A stretch of DNA of 64,000 nt from Alisma plantago-aquatica (GCA_963693085.1 OY856409.1:1613941711-1614005710), one strand, 5' to 3'. Shown: positions 45,723 through 58,935, counted from the first letter of the stretch. The notes: a model not told the origin generated them from the sequence alone. Made by a program: numbers and translations.

Positions 45723-48398
45723 TGTGACAATGTGAGTTTTTCCCTCTTTTCTATTAATTATTCTATCTTTCACCTTTGTAATGATCATTTATAATATCTT
45801 TTGACTCCTTGATCAACATAGATACCGAAAATCAAATTCTTTTGTATTCTATGAATTTTATGCACTCTTGGACACCTTAATTTAACTTAATACACCTCTT
45901 TGAGAAAATGCTTGAGTTTGACTATTTAACTTTATCCTTTGGTCTCCAAACTTTTACACATTATTCTACACTTCATATTGAAGATATGGTCCACATTTGA
46001 AATCATTTGGATCTTCCTACGATTTTATATGATTTTATATGATTTTTCTAAGGTTTTAACCTTTCCGTGGCTTTCCTCTCCTTTTTTCCACCTTTTTCCT
46101 CTCTTTTCTTGATGGGCCCAGCCTGTTTTCGGCTTAGGGCGCCGCTGGGCAAGGTGGGTGACCCAACAGCCTTGGATCTTGATCCAACGGCACTGGGTTC
46201 ATCCCCTACCTTGCTCCTGGTCCACGGTGGACCGCCGACACCATAGCCCCGACCCCGATCGGCCGACCAGAGTCAGTTGCGCCCGAAAGCTCGACCAATG
46301 ATTCTGCACCCCCCTCTGGAACCTTCCACATGGTTTGGGTGCTGTGAATACATTGCTTGGAGACCAAGGGAGCTAGCCAACTGTTGGGGTGCGCCGCCCC
46401 TCTAATCAACCCTAACCCTAGCTTTGGGTCCCTCTATAAACACCCCCTTTGGGTTCGTCGCGCCCCCACGATCCCGAACGACACTTTGTCTCCTCGCGCC
46501 GTGCTCTCCCGCTCGCACCCCCTTTCTTCTCCGGCCGCCACACCGCCACGGAGCAGCTCTGCTCACGGGCGGGTTCTTTTGGTTGGGGTGAGTAGCAGCA
46601 ACCATCCGATCAGAACCCACACTGGTCCTGATTGAGATCGAACGGTCACAGACCCCTGCGTGAGCCCCTCTCCTGCTTGGGAGCACGGATCCTCTCCACC
46701 ACTGATCCGCCCGCGAGACCACAATGGACCGACGATCAACGGCCCCCTATTTTCAGTATTTTCTGCCTCTCTGCCCTAAATTCCAATTAATAGCCTAAAT
46801 CTTGCAAAAACGATATCTTGAGATTCCTAACTCAGAAAATTATGAACAAGTAGTCAAACTTGATCAGAAAAATCCAACTAATCTGTTAAAAATACTTTTG
46901 AAGCTTAATTCTCGACTTTTATCACTGATATTCCATGATCTTGATATTTTTCCTTGTTAATTCTCATATATGATGATTAAACTTAGAGGAACTCTTATTC
47001 CTGTTTCTATTGATCATTCTGAGACACCAAATCATCTTTTGACAAAATAAGGGTTAAACATGATCCTCTTAACTCTTTACTCTAAAAGTTGAATCATATA
47101 CTTGAAATAAGGTTTTGATGCTCTATCTTGATCTAGGAAAAATCCTCTTAGTCATAGGACTCCCTAATCTAATTTTGAGTCCAATTGTACTATCTGATAT
47201 TGGAAATGATCTAGAGATTTTGAATAATGATATTGATAATTAGGGTTGACATGTATTCCTAAATATATACCTAGGAAGGTCATCCATTCATGAAACATGT
47301 TTGATACTTGAATATTTGTTGGACTTTTGAGGTAATTTGTTGATGACCTAAACCTAAGGTAGAAATAGGGAAATGTAACCCTAATCTCGAATAAAAAAGC
47401 ATGATTCTTTTTAGACTGATCTTGATCCTTGATCCAATATTTTGATCTAGGATCTGACTCAAAGGGTTGATCTACTCTCTCTCTTGGGATTTATACTCCA
47501 AATACTCTTTTAGAAAGGTACGCTAATATACTACTCCTCCTTGGTTGTATGATGATATTTTTCTTAGGTATCTCTTGAAATATGCTTGCCTAGTTATTTG
47601 GATGAAATATTGTTCCCTATGAATAGTCTTCCATTTTTCTTCTATATTATATGTTGAGAAACATGAAATCTAAATCACTAGACCCATTATGACTGCCCGT
47701 ATATTGATGTTGATATTGATGTTGGAAAAATTGATAATGTTGATATTGGATATATGAAAAACTCCTTCTTTGGAAGGCGGGAGTTTGCACTTGGACCTCC
47801 TATCGCATATGATGAGAAGGAGCTTGGTGACCTTCACATCGCGTTGGGATAGTAAAGTCACCCAAAATAATATAAGCATTCTTCTTGAATTACAACATAA
47901 TGGGAAATTCGTAATAAAATTTATTGTTGAATAACATTTTGGTTTTTTGAAAATCGTTCGATAATGTTTTGAAGAATAAGTCCTGCCAAGCATACTAGTT
48001 TTCATTATATAACTGCTTTACTTGTTTTTATATAGCGTACCGTGCATTTGCATTGACTTTTTGTCTTGATTTTCTCGATTTTAGGTAATGCAAGGAACTA
48101 GTTCCATCTACTCTTTCATCTACTGCAATAAAGACTGCTACATCTTATGGACTCTACATGGGAGCTAATTGTAAAAGGGATGTAGTTGTAGGCTAGTTCT
48201 TATCTCTTTCTTTTCATGTTGCCTACGAGCCTGATGTATTAAAATTTTTGGTTCATTTTAATAAAGAAGGATGCTATTTCATTTTTGCATATTATCTGTG
48301 TTGATTTTTGGGCCACTCAGGGACGGGTGCTCTCATCCCTCTAACACTGCCCTTTTGGACAGTGGGATTAGGATTAGGGTAAGAACGGATCCGTGACA
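45723..48398 (+). mobile_element. LTR-like unit 2
   Basis: Colinear with unit 1. The inverted repeat is at 46172-46187, the telomere-like word at 46408-46421, TATA (TCTATAAA) at 46433-46440 and AATAAA at 48260-48265. It has a small local expansion of GATTTTATAT near 46021-46045 and other short indels. Confidence 0.85.
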
Positions 48399-48406
48399 GG
48401 GGAGGA
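48399..48406 (+). other. Polypurine tract spacer 2
   Basis: GGGGAGGA, identical to spacer 1. Confidence 0.75.
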
Positions 48407-51070
48407 TGTGTCAATGTGAGTTTTTCCCTCTTTTCTATTAATTATTCTATCTTTCACATTTGTAATGATCATTTATAATATCTTTTGACTCCTTGATCAA
48501 TATAGATACCCAAAATCAAATTCTTTTGTATTCTATGAATTTTATGCACTCTTGGACACCTTAATTTAACTTAATACACCTCTTTGAGAAAATGCTTGAT
48601 TTTGACTAAACTTTATCCTTTGGTCTCCAACTTTTACACATTATTCTACATTTCATATTGAAGATATGATCCAAATTTGAGATCATTTGGACCTTCCTAC
48701 GATTTTATATTATTTATCTAATGTTTTAACCTTTCCATGGCTTTCTTTGCCTTTTTTCCACCTTTTTCCTCTCTTTTCTTGATGGGCCCGACCCATTTTC
48801 GACTTAGGGCGCTTCTGGGCAAGGCGGGTGACCCAAAAGCCTTAGATCTTGATCCAACGATGTTGGGGTCATCCCCTACCTTGCTCCTGGTCCACGGTGG
48901 ACCGCCGACACCATAGCCCCGACCCCGATCGGCCAACTAGAGCCGGTTGTTCCCGAAAGCTCAACCAATGATTCCGCACCCCCCTCTGGAACCTTTCGCA
49001 CGGTTTGAGTGCTGCGAATACATTGCTTGGAAACCAAGGGAGCTAGCCAACTGTTGGGGTGCACCGCCCCTCTATCAACCCTAACCCTAGCTTCGGGTCC
49101 CTATATAAACACCCCCTTTGGGTTCGTCGCGCCCCCATGATCCCGAACGGCACCTTGTCTCCTCGCGTCGTTCTCTCCCGCTCGCACCCCTTTTCTTCTT
49201 CGGCCGCCACACTGCCACGAAGCAGCTCTGCTCGTGGGCGGGTTCTTTTGGTTGGGGTGAGCAGCAGCAACCATTCGATCAGAACCCACGTTGGTCCCGA
49301 TTGAGATCGAACGATCACCGACCCCTGCGCGAGCCCCTCTCCTGCTTGGGAGCACGAATCCTCTCCACCATTGATCCGCCCACGAGACCACAGTGGACCG
49401 ACGATCAACGGCCCCCTATTTTTGGTATTTTCTGCCTCTCTGCCCTAAATTCCAATTAATAGCCTAAATCTTACAAAAAGGATATCTTGAGATTCCTAGC
49501 TCAGAAAATTATGAACAAGTAGTCAAACTTGATCAGAAAAATCCAACTGATCTGTTAAAAATACTTTTGAAGCTTAATTCTCGAATTTTATCACTGATAT
49601 GCCTTGATCTTGCTCTTTTTCCTTGTTAATTATCTTATATGATGATTAAACTTAGAGGAACTCTTATTCCTATTTCTAATGATCATTATGAGACACGAAA
49701 TCATTTTTTAACAAAATAAGGGTTAAACATGATCCTCTTAACTCTTTACTCTAAAAGTTGAATCATATACTTGAAATAAGGTTTTGATGCTCTATCTTGA
49801 TCTAGGAAAAATCCTCTTAATAATAGGACTCCCTAATCTAATTTTGAGTCCAAATGTACTATCTCATATTGGAAATGATCTAGAGATTTTGAATAATGAT
49901 ATTGATAATTAGGGTTGACATTTATTCCTAAATATATACCTAGGAAGGTCATCCATTCATGAAACATGTTTGATACTTGAATATTTGTTGGACTTTTGAG
50001 GAATATTGTTGATGACCTAAACCTAAGGTAGAAATAGGGAAATGTAACCCTAATCTCGAATAACAAAGCATGATTCTTTTTATACTATGATCTTGACCCT
50101 TCATCCAATATTTTGATCTAGGATCTGACTCAAAGGGTTGATCTACTCTCTCTCTTGGGATTTATACTCCAAATACTCTTTTAGAAAGGTACGCAATTAT
50201 ACTACTCCTCCTTGGTTGTATGATGATATTTTTCTTAGGTATCTCTTGAAATATGCTTGGCTAGTTATTTGGATGAAATATTGTTCCCTATGAATAGTAT
50301 TCCAATTTTCTTCAATATTATATGTTGAGAAACATTAAATCTAAATCACTAGACCCATTATGACTGCCCGTATATTGATGTTGATATTGATGTTGGAAAA
50401 ATTGATAATGTTGATATTGGATATATGCAAAACTCCTTCTTTGGAAGGTGGGAGTTTGCACTTGGACCTCCTATCTCATATGATGAGAAGGAGCTTGGTG
50501 ACCTTCCCATCGCGTTGGGATAGTAAAGTCACCCAAACTAATATAAGCATGCTTCTTGAATTACATCATAATGGGAAATTCGTAATAAAATTTGTTGTTG
50601 AATAACATTTTGGTTTTTTGGAAATCGTTCGATAATGTTTTCAAGAATAACTCCTGCCAAGCATACTAGTTTTCATTATATAACTGCTTTACATGTTTTT
50701 ATATAGCGTACCGTGCAATTGCATTGACTTTGTGTCTTGATTTTATCGATTTTAGGTAATGCAAGGAACTAGTTCCATCTACTCTTTCATCTACTGCAAT
50801 AAAGACTGCTACATCTTATGGACTCTACATGGGAGCTAATTGTAAAAAAGATGTACTTGTAGGCTAGTTCTTATCTCTTTCTTTTCCTGTTGCCTACGGG
50901 CCTGATGTATTAAACTTTTTGGTTCATTTTAATAAAGAAGGATGTTATTTCATTTTTGCATATTATCTGTGTGTGATTTTCGGGCCACTCAGGGACGGGC
51001 GCTCTCATCCCTCTAACACTTCCCTTTTAGACAGTGGGATTGGGATTAGGGTAAGAACGGATCTGTGACA
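48407..51070 (+). mobile_element. LTR-like unit 3
   Basis: Colinear with units 1 and 2. It has the altered inverted repeat TTAGATCTTGATCCAA (48842-48857), the telomere-like word (49077-49090), TATATAAA (49102-49109) and AATAAA (50931-50936). It ends GGATCTGTGACA against the right GATTC duplication. Confidence 0.85.
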
Positions 51071-51075
51071 GATTC
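51071..51075 (+). repeat. Target-site duplication GATTC, right copy
   Basis: GATTC immediately after the last TGTGACA, followed by LINE coding sequence AAACCATGAGAACG. Confidence 0.9.
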
Positions 51076-52120
51076 AAACCATGAGAACGTGAAACAATGG
51101 TCAGAAAACCATGATCCTAAAGCTGGACCTGGCCAAGGCATATGACAGAATGAGCTGGAGCTGCATCCATGACACCCTATAGAGAACACCTATACCAGCT
51201 CACATCATCACAGTGATAATGAACATTGTGACCAGCAGAAGCATTGCCATTGCATGGAGGTGCAAAATCTTACCTGAATTCACGACTTCGAGGGGAGTTC
51301 GTCAAGGGGACCCGCTTTCCCCGTATTTGTTTGTTCTTTCTCTTGAGCGTCTGAGCCAGGTCATCGCCATGCTAGAGGCGGAAGGCAGATGGAATCCTTT
51401 GTGCATAACTCAGCGTGGTCCTAGGCTGACACAGTTATGTTTTGCTGACGACATCACCTTATTTGGGGAGGCATCGGTGGAGCAAGCTCAACTAATCAAC
51501 CTGTGCTTCCAAAGGTTCGGCGATGCCTCCGGGCATATGTTGTCAATGGAGAAATCTTCTGTAAATTTTTCCAAGAATACCGACCGGGTTACTAAACGCC
51601 GGGTGTGCAGAATTCTGAAGATGGAAGCTACCGAGGACTTAGGCAAACATCTTGGGGTACCCATGCTCCATAAACGTGCAAGCAAAATGGTGTATCTGGA
51701 CCTTCTAAATGCGATGGAAAGGCGTATGATCTCTTTGACAACTCGCACCTTATCCTTAGCTGGAAGGGTGGCGTTAGCCAGATCCACCCTTAACGCTATG
51801 CCTTCTTATATCATGCAGTCCAGTTTGCTCCCTGTCTCCCTCTGCGATAGTATCGATAGAACTATTCACAACTTCATATGGGGTGGGCCGAACGCTCATA
51901 AAAATATCAGCCTTGTCTCGTGGAAGAAGATGATAGCACCAAAAATGATGGGGGTATGAGTATAAAACCGGCCAGATTGCAAAATGAGGCCCTATTGTCT
52001 AAAACTATCTGCGACTTCTACACTGATAAAGGTAATCTATGGACAGAGGTTATGAAGCATAAATACCTGCATAAGTAAGGAGATGAAAGAACTACAAGAT
52101 CGAGACTTTGGAAATTCATG
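51076..52120 (+). pseudogene. LINE reverse transcriptase, catalytic half
   Basis: After two early stops (TGA near 51090, TAG near 51181), the text KLDLAKAYDRMSW carries the first catalytic Asp. Then comes the open frame 51213-51959 with GVRQGDPLSPYLFVL and LCFADDITLF, holding the Ala-Asp-Asp pair. HLGVPMLHKR and the thumb region follow, ending FIWGG...SWKKM. A one-base shift near 51953 continues the family pattern (PARLQNEALLSKT). RT copies element RNA at the nicked target. Active-site residues are intact although the frame is broken. Confidence 0.9.
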
Positions 52121-52680
52121 GTGGACAACAGGAGCAAGATCATGGACAAAGCCGCCAAAGATGTTGTCAGCGGTAACACCACATCGGTCTGGTATGATAA
52201 GTGGGTGGGCAGCCGCCTCACACCAACTCTGAAGACACATAAAATGATTCCTGATGAGCTTCAAGATCTAAATGTTGCATCCATGGCCTCGAACGGGGAG
52301 TGGGATGCATGTTTTATCCGCCACTGGTTCACAGAAGCTACAACTGAAACAATACTCAACATGATCCCTCCTTCTCCGGCGGGAGGTGCCGATGTTTAAT
52401 GCAATTTAGATGATACACATGGCTGTTTCAGAACTTAGAATTACTACAAAACTTTGTTTCATAACGCGTGCATTAGATCCCCTAGAAACTAGACCACGAT
52501 CTGGAAATTGGCGGTGCCACAACGAACTAAAGTGTTCCTATGGAAGGCCCTGTATGACAGTCTTATGACGAATGTAACCCGGACAAGGTGTGGATTCACC
52601 AGAGATGATAATTATCCAAGATGCAGTAACATGAGCGAGACATCCATCCATATTCTGATAAACTGTTCGTACGCGTAGGA
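52121..52680 (+). pseudogene. LINE ORF2 zf-RVT region
   Basis: Residues encoded from 52118 give GNTTSVWYDKWVGS, the usual W.D.W segment. After a damaged stretch (52400-52500), WKLAVPQRTKVFLWKALYD is followed by a Cys-His cluster, CGFTRDDNYPRC then HILINC (about 52590-52675). This is the zf-RVT motif of plant LINE ORF2, probably used in nucleic-acid binding. Confidence 0.82.
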
Positions 52681-52681
52681 G

Positions 52682-53380
52682 GTGAGAGCTGGTATTGCCA
52701 AGGTCTATAAGGTGACGTTTGAACCAGGCAATTCCCTGCTGGAGTGGTTCTCCCGCAACCTGAAGCACAACATGGCGAGTAGGTCCCGTTCAACCTGGTT
52801 CACTTTAATGGTGGAACATATGTGGAGGCAAAGGAATGAATTCGTCTTCAAGGGCATCTGGTGTCCCCCAAGTGTTCTTATAAGGAACATCTCATCCCAT
52901 GTCAACTGTAGTATGGAAGCCTTTAGACCTGCAACTCTGAGGCACAATTGTACAACAAAAGAAGGGTGTCTTCCAATATTGGAGAACACTATAAGAATCA
53001 ATGTCGACGGTTCTTGTCAGAAAGGCTCAGGTATGGGGGCAACAAGTTTCTTCGCAAGGAATGCACATCAGTAGTGGCTAGTGGGAGGCGCTCAGCCGAC
53101 AGGTGGTCTTCAGATCCTAGAAGTGGAGCTTCTAGCAATATGTAGAGGTCTCAAAGTTGTAATCCATAGACTCGAACATGTTCTGTTGGAAACTGACAGC
53201 ACACTTGCGTGGTCAATTTTGAACTCCAGAGAACTCGATATGCCCAAGTACAAAATTTTTGTCACTAGATTGGAGAAGCTCAAAGCACAAAAACCCGATA
53301 TTCAAATCCTCTTTGTCAAAAGAGAATCGAATGTTCTGGCTGATTGTCTTGCCAAATGGGCAGTCCGTCATGCAACATAG
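52682..53380 (+). pseudogene. LINE ORF2 RNase H domain
   Basis: Two open pieces in one frame are separated by a TAG at 53072-53074. The first ends with IRINVDGSCQKGSGMGA (catalytic Asp). The second has LEVELLAICRGLK (Glu), LLETDST (Asp) and NVLADCLAKWAV (final Asp). All four catalytic positions are visible. The domain removes template RNA during insertion. A typical short 3' tail follows to the poly(A). Confidence 0.88.
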
Positions 53381-53496
53381 TCAGTAACCTGGAGTCAATG
53401 CCCAGACTTCATACCAGCTGAGATCTGGGAGGAACAACGGGCATGTCATGTATCTGTTAGATCTGCTAGTTTAGCCTGCAACCTGAGAGCAGGATG

Positions 53497-53535
53497 AATA
53501 AAGTTCTTCTCGGTGATTCCAAAAAAAAAAAAAAA
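53497..53535 (+). terminator. LINE poly(A) signal and A-tail
   Basis: AATAAA at 53497-53502 is followed by 15 A at 53521-53535. This marks the 3' end of the LINE, as expected for target-primed reverse transcription. Confidence 0.85.
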
Positions 53536-56500
53536 CTTACTTGTAGTGTTATGAAATGTGGTAATCGATGTACGGGCGGATGAGTATATGCATTATGTAG
53601 GAGTATAAGTAGGAATATAATATATTTTAGTTGGTTTTGAATTTTATAAAAAAATTATATGTACATAAATTTTTATGTTGACCATATATAATGTATAAAA
53701 TCACATCAAACCAAACACGCATAAGACAAGAAGACTATAAGTACAATAATATATGTTAATTTATGAAAGAACACAAAGTAACACATTGTTGCATATAATT
53801 GGGTTAGAAAAAATAACGACACATATGCACTGATATGAAAGACAATTAACTAACTCATTACTAAAAACTTATAATATATCATTATAATGCTATTATGAAA
53901 TTGCAATAGTAGTATTTAAAGTTAAGATGGAAGGAAAACAAGGTAGGAATAAGGGATACGTTCAGTCTTAGATTTAGGCGGTTTAATGGGGAATTGGAGG
54001 AGTAATTAGAGGAGTGGGGGCATATATTTTCATCAAATAAGTGATAAAAAAATAGAGACAATATTTGAGAAGGGAAAATAAAAATAAGAATCAATTCAAT
54101 GAGCATTAAACTATGTAATTATGAAGAAAATTGGGAGAGAAGACCAAATATGCGATGAGGGGGAAGGGATATTAACTATAATGACCAGCAATAGTTTAAC
54201 AACCTACTATAAAAAATATATTGCAGCTATAGGATGTCAAAAAGTGTTGACTAATAGTCCAATCATATGCCTTGTTGACCCATGAATTGATCTTTGACCC
54301 ATCATAGGTCTGATTTGGTATACTTGTAGTACACCTACTGAACTACTTTCTCAGCCAATTAAATGGCCACTTAGTCTGACTTCCCTAAAAAAACTTACAA
54401 GTAATGACATGAAATGTAAAACATATTCAAAAGGTGAATTTGAATTGAAACTTGATTCCACATATCTTATTTATACAACATCCAAAATTTTAGGTCATTT
54501 GTACATCATTTACCCTCTCAGTAAATTTATTGAGAGTATAATATGTTATAGCATAACTATGCATTCACTATTTCTATTAAACCTAAGTTAGAATTTTATT
54601 TTTTCAAATAACATTTTACCCACCCCTTCCACCTGGTACAATTCTTCTTCCCCAAATGGTTGTCGCTAACCCTCATATGTGGCTTTTTCTCCTTCACCTC
54701 CTCCTTTTCCATTCTCTTTTCCACCTCCTGTTCTATCCTCTTCCTCTTGTCCTCAACATTTCCTCCATTCCTCTCTGTCTTCCTCCACCCCATAAACCTA
54801 GCGACCGTGTGACCAATCTCCATGGTAGAAGAGATAGAAGTTGACATTTTCAAATACTAGCTACAACGTCAACCACAAACTCACAACCACATTAAACTTC
54901 TTGTGACACCAACACCTCCATACCACCGTACCTTTTTCTTCCTCCTTTCCCAACAATAAAGGGTTGCATGGCATCACTGAAAGATCGAATAGCCCACACT
55001 ATATGGCCACCATGAATAGTGATGCACCAAGATTCCACAAAGTTGTATTCTTTCTTCTCTATGAATCCTTTGCTACCCCTACTACTAATTCCAGAAACCA
55101 CTTACACAAATAAAAATGTGTTTTTGAGCGACCTGCAATGTCGACCTCAAAAACAACTTGCAACAAAATAAGTTAGTGAATGAAGTTCATCCCTAATTAA
55201 TTAGAAACCTCGATATGAAGTCTAACATTTCACCACCTCTCATCTTATTGAGTCAGTAGAATAGAAATTCGGACAAAAGAAATCTAAACAAAAATATACT
55301 TTCATCCCCATCATCAAGCATGATATCATTTGAAAAGCTACATAATGGGTTCGTGTTATGTTGGCTCAGATCCATATAGGACTACCTGCTTAATAAAAAA
55401 ACTCATTTCATCTCTTTCACATATATCTCAAGAAGGAAACTAATCGAATACAAGTTCCCCTTCCACTCCATAATGATGCCCAGTTGGGATACTCAGGAAT
55501 TCAAGCCTCAGTACATTTTTTACTCATGGATGTCATCATACTCCACTTTATACTTCATCAATGAGTTTTTACAATCAAAACATTATTTCTCCATCTCCTA
55601 TTTCTCTGACTCACATAAATCTTCAGTAGTGGAGATCGTAACATAGCAAGCTACATGATCCCAGTTCTAAATGGATTTAAAGGTGCCTCAAGTAGGGCGA
55701 CCCATCTTAAGTCAAGTGAGTGTCATTCTGTACACCTTGATCCAGTACATAACATCCATCTGAGAGCCTTATGTTTCCAAAGTACAAAGGTCAAAAAATA
55801 ATCTTTTGTACATTGTATTTTATAAAACAATTATTGATAATGAAATAAATGACATATTTGATGATAATGGTGACTAAGGTATCGTTATAATAATTCATCA
55901 TAATAGTATTTTATGTAGTTTGAAGTGTTTGTATAATAACATAATGTTGATTTATATGCATATACTACTATATAAGTGTAAATGACTTTTAAAGGTTATA
56001 AATTTATAAACTAGATTAATATCTATGTTATTAATGCTAACAATGTTAATAGACATAACTATTTGATGTCTACAAAACCATCTTAAACATATGTTTAACA
56101 TTTATGTAATAGTAATAGAGAAGAAGGTGGCATAAATAATAATAAATATTAAATAAAAACATAATATAAGTTTCTTGATATCTTCCAAGAATCTAAAACC
56201 CTAGAATATATACTAGATACTTCTTGTAAAATATAATTTTGGTTTCATAGGATTTATTTGAATAAATCTATCTGGAAAAAGAGTTTACTCATAATGATGT
56301 TATATAGTAATATAAAGGCGTTTAAACTTAGTTATAATGACATTATAACTAAGTCAATCCAATCTATATTAATATTCGTCAATGGGGAGTTAGAATCCTA
56401 GATAAATACATACATGCAAACAAATATCTATATACACTTATCTAGATTATGGTATAAAAAAAGATTTAGGAAGTATGTTTATATAGATCAAATTTTTTGA

Positions 56501-58749
56501 AAAATATGTGGGATTTAATTATATCTATTTTGATTTATCCATATAGTACATACATGTATTTAAAAAAATATTGAAGAATTCTACAATGCACATACTAGTA
56601 TGCATTCTATGTTGATGCTAGAAATAATATGGAATCACATTGTATCAGTGAGAGAATAACATTTTGAGACCTATAAGGAGGAATGCATATTATTACCTAC
56701 ACATATAAGTAACTAGACAAAGTTAAATGTATGCGACTAAGGATGGATATTGGAATTAAAATAGATAAGATCAATGGGCAAATATTCCATTTGGTGATCA
56801 ATGTTAGGGTAAGAGATACATATATAGATATACAACACATGCATGCATATGTTTTCTTTGGTTTGTCTAACATACTTAATGTGTTTTTTAGATGAAACCA
56901 TGGCTTTCTGGAGAAAAATGTATCAATTTAATTAATCACTAGCTATAAGGGGTAGGTATGTGGAACTTTTATCTAAATTGGCTTTTTATATAATTATAAA
57001 CTCAATGTCATAAAATGTGGAAATTATCCTTTTATTTTGTTCATCTTATCAATCCCTTGGAAATTATTGTTTCCTAAATGTAATAATGTGATTTTATAAA
57101 TCATGTTAAATATACTCTTGCATTGTCTCTATGTCTCCACCTACTAAGCTATTATGATATGTGATTATGAATAATGACTGGACTATATTTCTTTACCCTA
57201 TTTTAGGTATCTTAGTCTGTTTCATATAATGGAAAGACTATTTTTAACTCATGTATATCTTATGGACAAGTTATGTACTCTGTTGTTTACTATATTGTTA
57301 AACTTACCAATATGTGCTAAGACTTCTCTTGTGTGGGAAACCCTACTTTTGCACTTACATATCATGTAATACCAAATATTTTATTTATGCACATACTTAG
57401 TATTTTTCAATGCATACCCTTTCTTTCCTCCTCTTACTGGTGTTGTTCCTAAGCCACCCAAATGTGGGTGTTGTGGCGGATGATGAGACAGGAGGGCCTT
57501 CGACAATCGACTTTGAAGGATAACATGAGATGGCTAGGTTTCCATGTGTACTAATCCTTTGTAATAATTAAATGTAACCTTATATTTTAAAGTACCAACC
57601 TTGAGATAATGAACTATGTAATGAGAATAATATTTTAATGGTCAATGTTTTTGTTATTGAATAATTTTAATTCTGAATATTTATCATGCTTATGTATCAT
57701 AAAACATCCTTTTCATCATAATACTAGTGCATTTGCATTTAAATGGCTTTATTTCTCATCACATAATTATTGGATCCCATATCACATCCCACAATTTACA
57801 TTAGGACTATACTTATTTGAAAAAATACATAGTACTCATAGTGTTTCTATATCTATAGATCCAATTTTAAGTAGTAGTGTTCTACTTCTTCATTTTTCAT
57901 TTTGTGCATGTTGACACCCATATAAAAAGTTCTTTGATTGTATTTTTTGAGACATCTAATAGTATATAGTGATGTGTATCATACTAAATGAGAAACATAT
58001 ATTAACAATTATTTATGCCACTAACTTCCAAACACTTCTACCTGAGTGTTCACATTAGGTCTCACCAAGTGTTTGTTACTAACAAATTTTAGGAAACCAT
58101 TGGTCTTATGAAATTGATTAATTCCAAAATTTGTTTTTATACTTAATTTATAGTCCTATAATCTACATTGTTGTTTTCTAGAAACAATATGAGTGAAAAA
58201 TATAAGGTTCAATTAATTATATTTCTCATAATAGCCAAAAATTTGGGTAATGCATCTTAGACTAATAACACATCTCAAAGAAAAGCAAGTTATCATATAA
58301 AGAAGTGGAAATGGTTGTGTCCATGTGTCTACCTATAGGGGCATATAGTTTTCCTTTACAAAGAAAAAGAATGAAGAAACATACATGATTATACACATAT
58401 GAGAATCCACCCTATGGAAAATTTGATTGTTCATAATAGAAGGATAAAGTCTGGATGGACACTTGTCATAATTGCAATATTTAACCTGCTCTCACTCGAC
58501 AATGACGTACTTTGGAGGTTTCTAGTCAAAAGAAGTCAACCTCTTCACAATTGGCAATACAAAAATGCACAATCAACATGTTATAGGTAGAAATATTCTT
58601 AGTAGTATGCAATGCATAATTAGTTGTTCCCATAAGAAGATCCATTACTTAGTGTTAAGGAATATAGTCAAAATTGATCTATATACACCAATATATATGT
58701 TGGAAGGGATATATTTTTTGAGTCATCAAGGAGACTTCCTCTCCCTGAC
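53536..58749. other. AT-rich DNA, no gene recognised
   Basis: Open frames at 54596-54853 and 54892-55101 (minus) are short. The first is Lys, Glu and Arg rich, the second Gly rich; neither shows a known domain. A slightly more GC-rich patch at 57430-57540 (CCACCCAAATGTGGGTGTTG) has no match that I recognise. Confidence 0.5.
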
Positions 58750-58935
58750 CACTCATTAACCTGTGGAGGCCTGACATGGGAGGAGTACGATAAAGCAAGT
58801 GTGAAACCCATTAGTTTTGGTGCAAAGCATGCCAGACATAAATATTAGTTTATTTGTCCCTGTGAGGATTTGAACTTGAGAACTCTTCCTGCATTCACAG
58901 TCCTATCACCAATGAGTCACACCCTTGTGGGTAAA
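58750..58935 (-). mobile_element. tRNA-derived SINE-like remnant
   Basis: The minus strand carries TGACTCATTGG (A-box-like, plus about 58911-58921) and AGTTCAAATCC (B-box-like, plus 58867-58877), preceded by ACCCACAAGGGTGTGACTC, a common head of plant SINEs. The body continues about 120 bases downstream. No clear tail or target duplication was found. Confidence 0.5.

Larger units (their letters stand above)
43061..51070 (+). mobile_element. Three-unit tandem LTR array with polypurine-only spacers
   Basis: Three near-identical units of 2654, 2676 and 2664 bases begin TGTGACAATGTGAG (third: TGTGTCAATG) and end GATCCGTGACA or GATCTGTGACA (first: CGTGAAA). They are separated only by GGGGAGGA at 45715-45722 and 48399-48406. 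The outer ends are TG and CA and are flanked by a single 5-bp duplication (GATTC), so the whole behaves as one retrotransposon-type insertion. It contains no primer-binding site, gag, protease, RT or integrase. Orientation is taken as plus because the purine tract precedes a TG terminus, and the TATA box lies ahead of an AATAAA in each unit. The family is not identified; TGTGACA ends suggest Ty3/gypsy. Confidence 0.88.
40448..53535 (+). mobile_element. 5'-truncated plant LINE, split by an LTR array
   Basis: The element begins abruptly in ORF1 coding sequence at about 40448. It contains ORF1, ORF2 (endonuclease, reverse transcriptase, zf-RVT, RNase H) and ends in a 15-A tail. Removing the 8010-bp insertion (43061-51070) and one GATTC copy leaves a LINE of about 5 kb. 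It has one-base shifts and several stop codons, so it is inactive. Base composition is clearly less AT-rich than the flanks. A clear target duplication of the LINE itself was not found; only CTTA is shared by both flanks. Confidence 0.88.

Noticed and set aside
40400..53560. Target-site duplication of the LINE
   Set aside because: Only CTTA is shared between the left flank (before 40448) and the sequence after the A-tail, which is too short to count.
54596..55101. Two minus-strand open frames (85 and 69 codons) as a possible host gene
   Set aside because: No conserved domain, no plausible exon structure, low complexity in the first. The evidence is too weak to call a gene.
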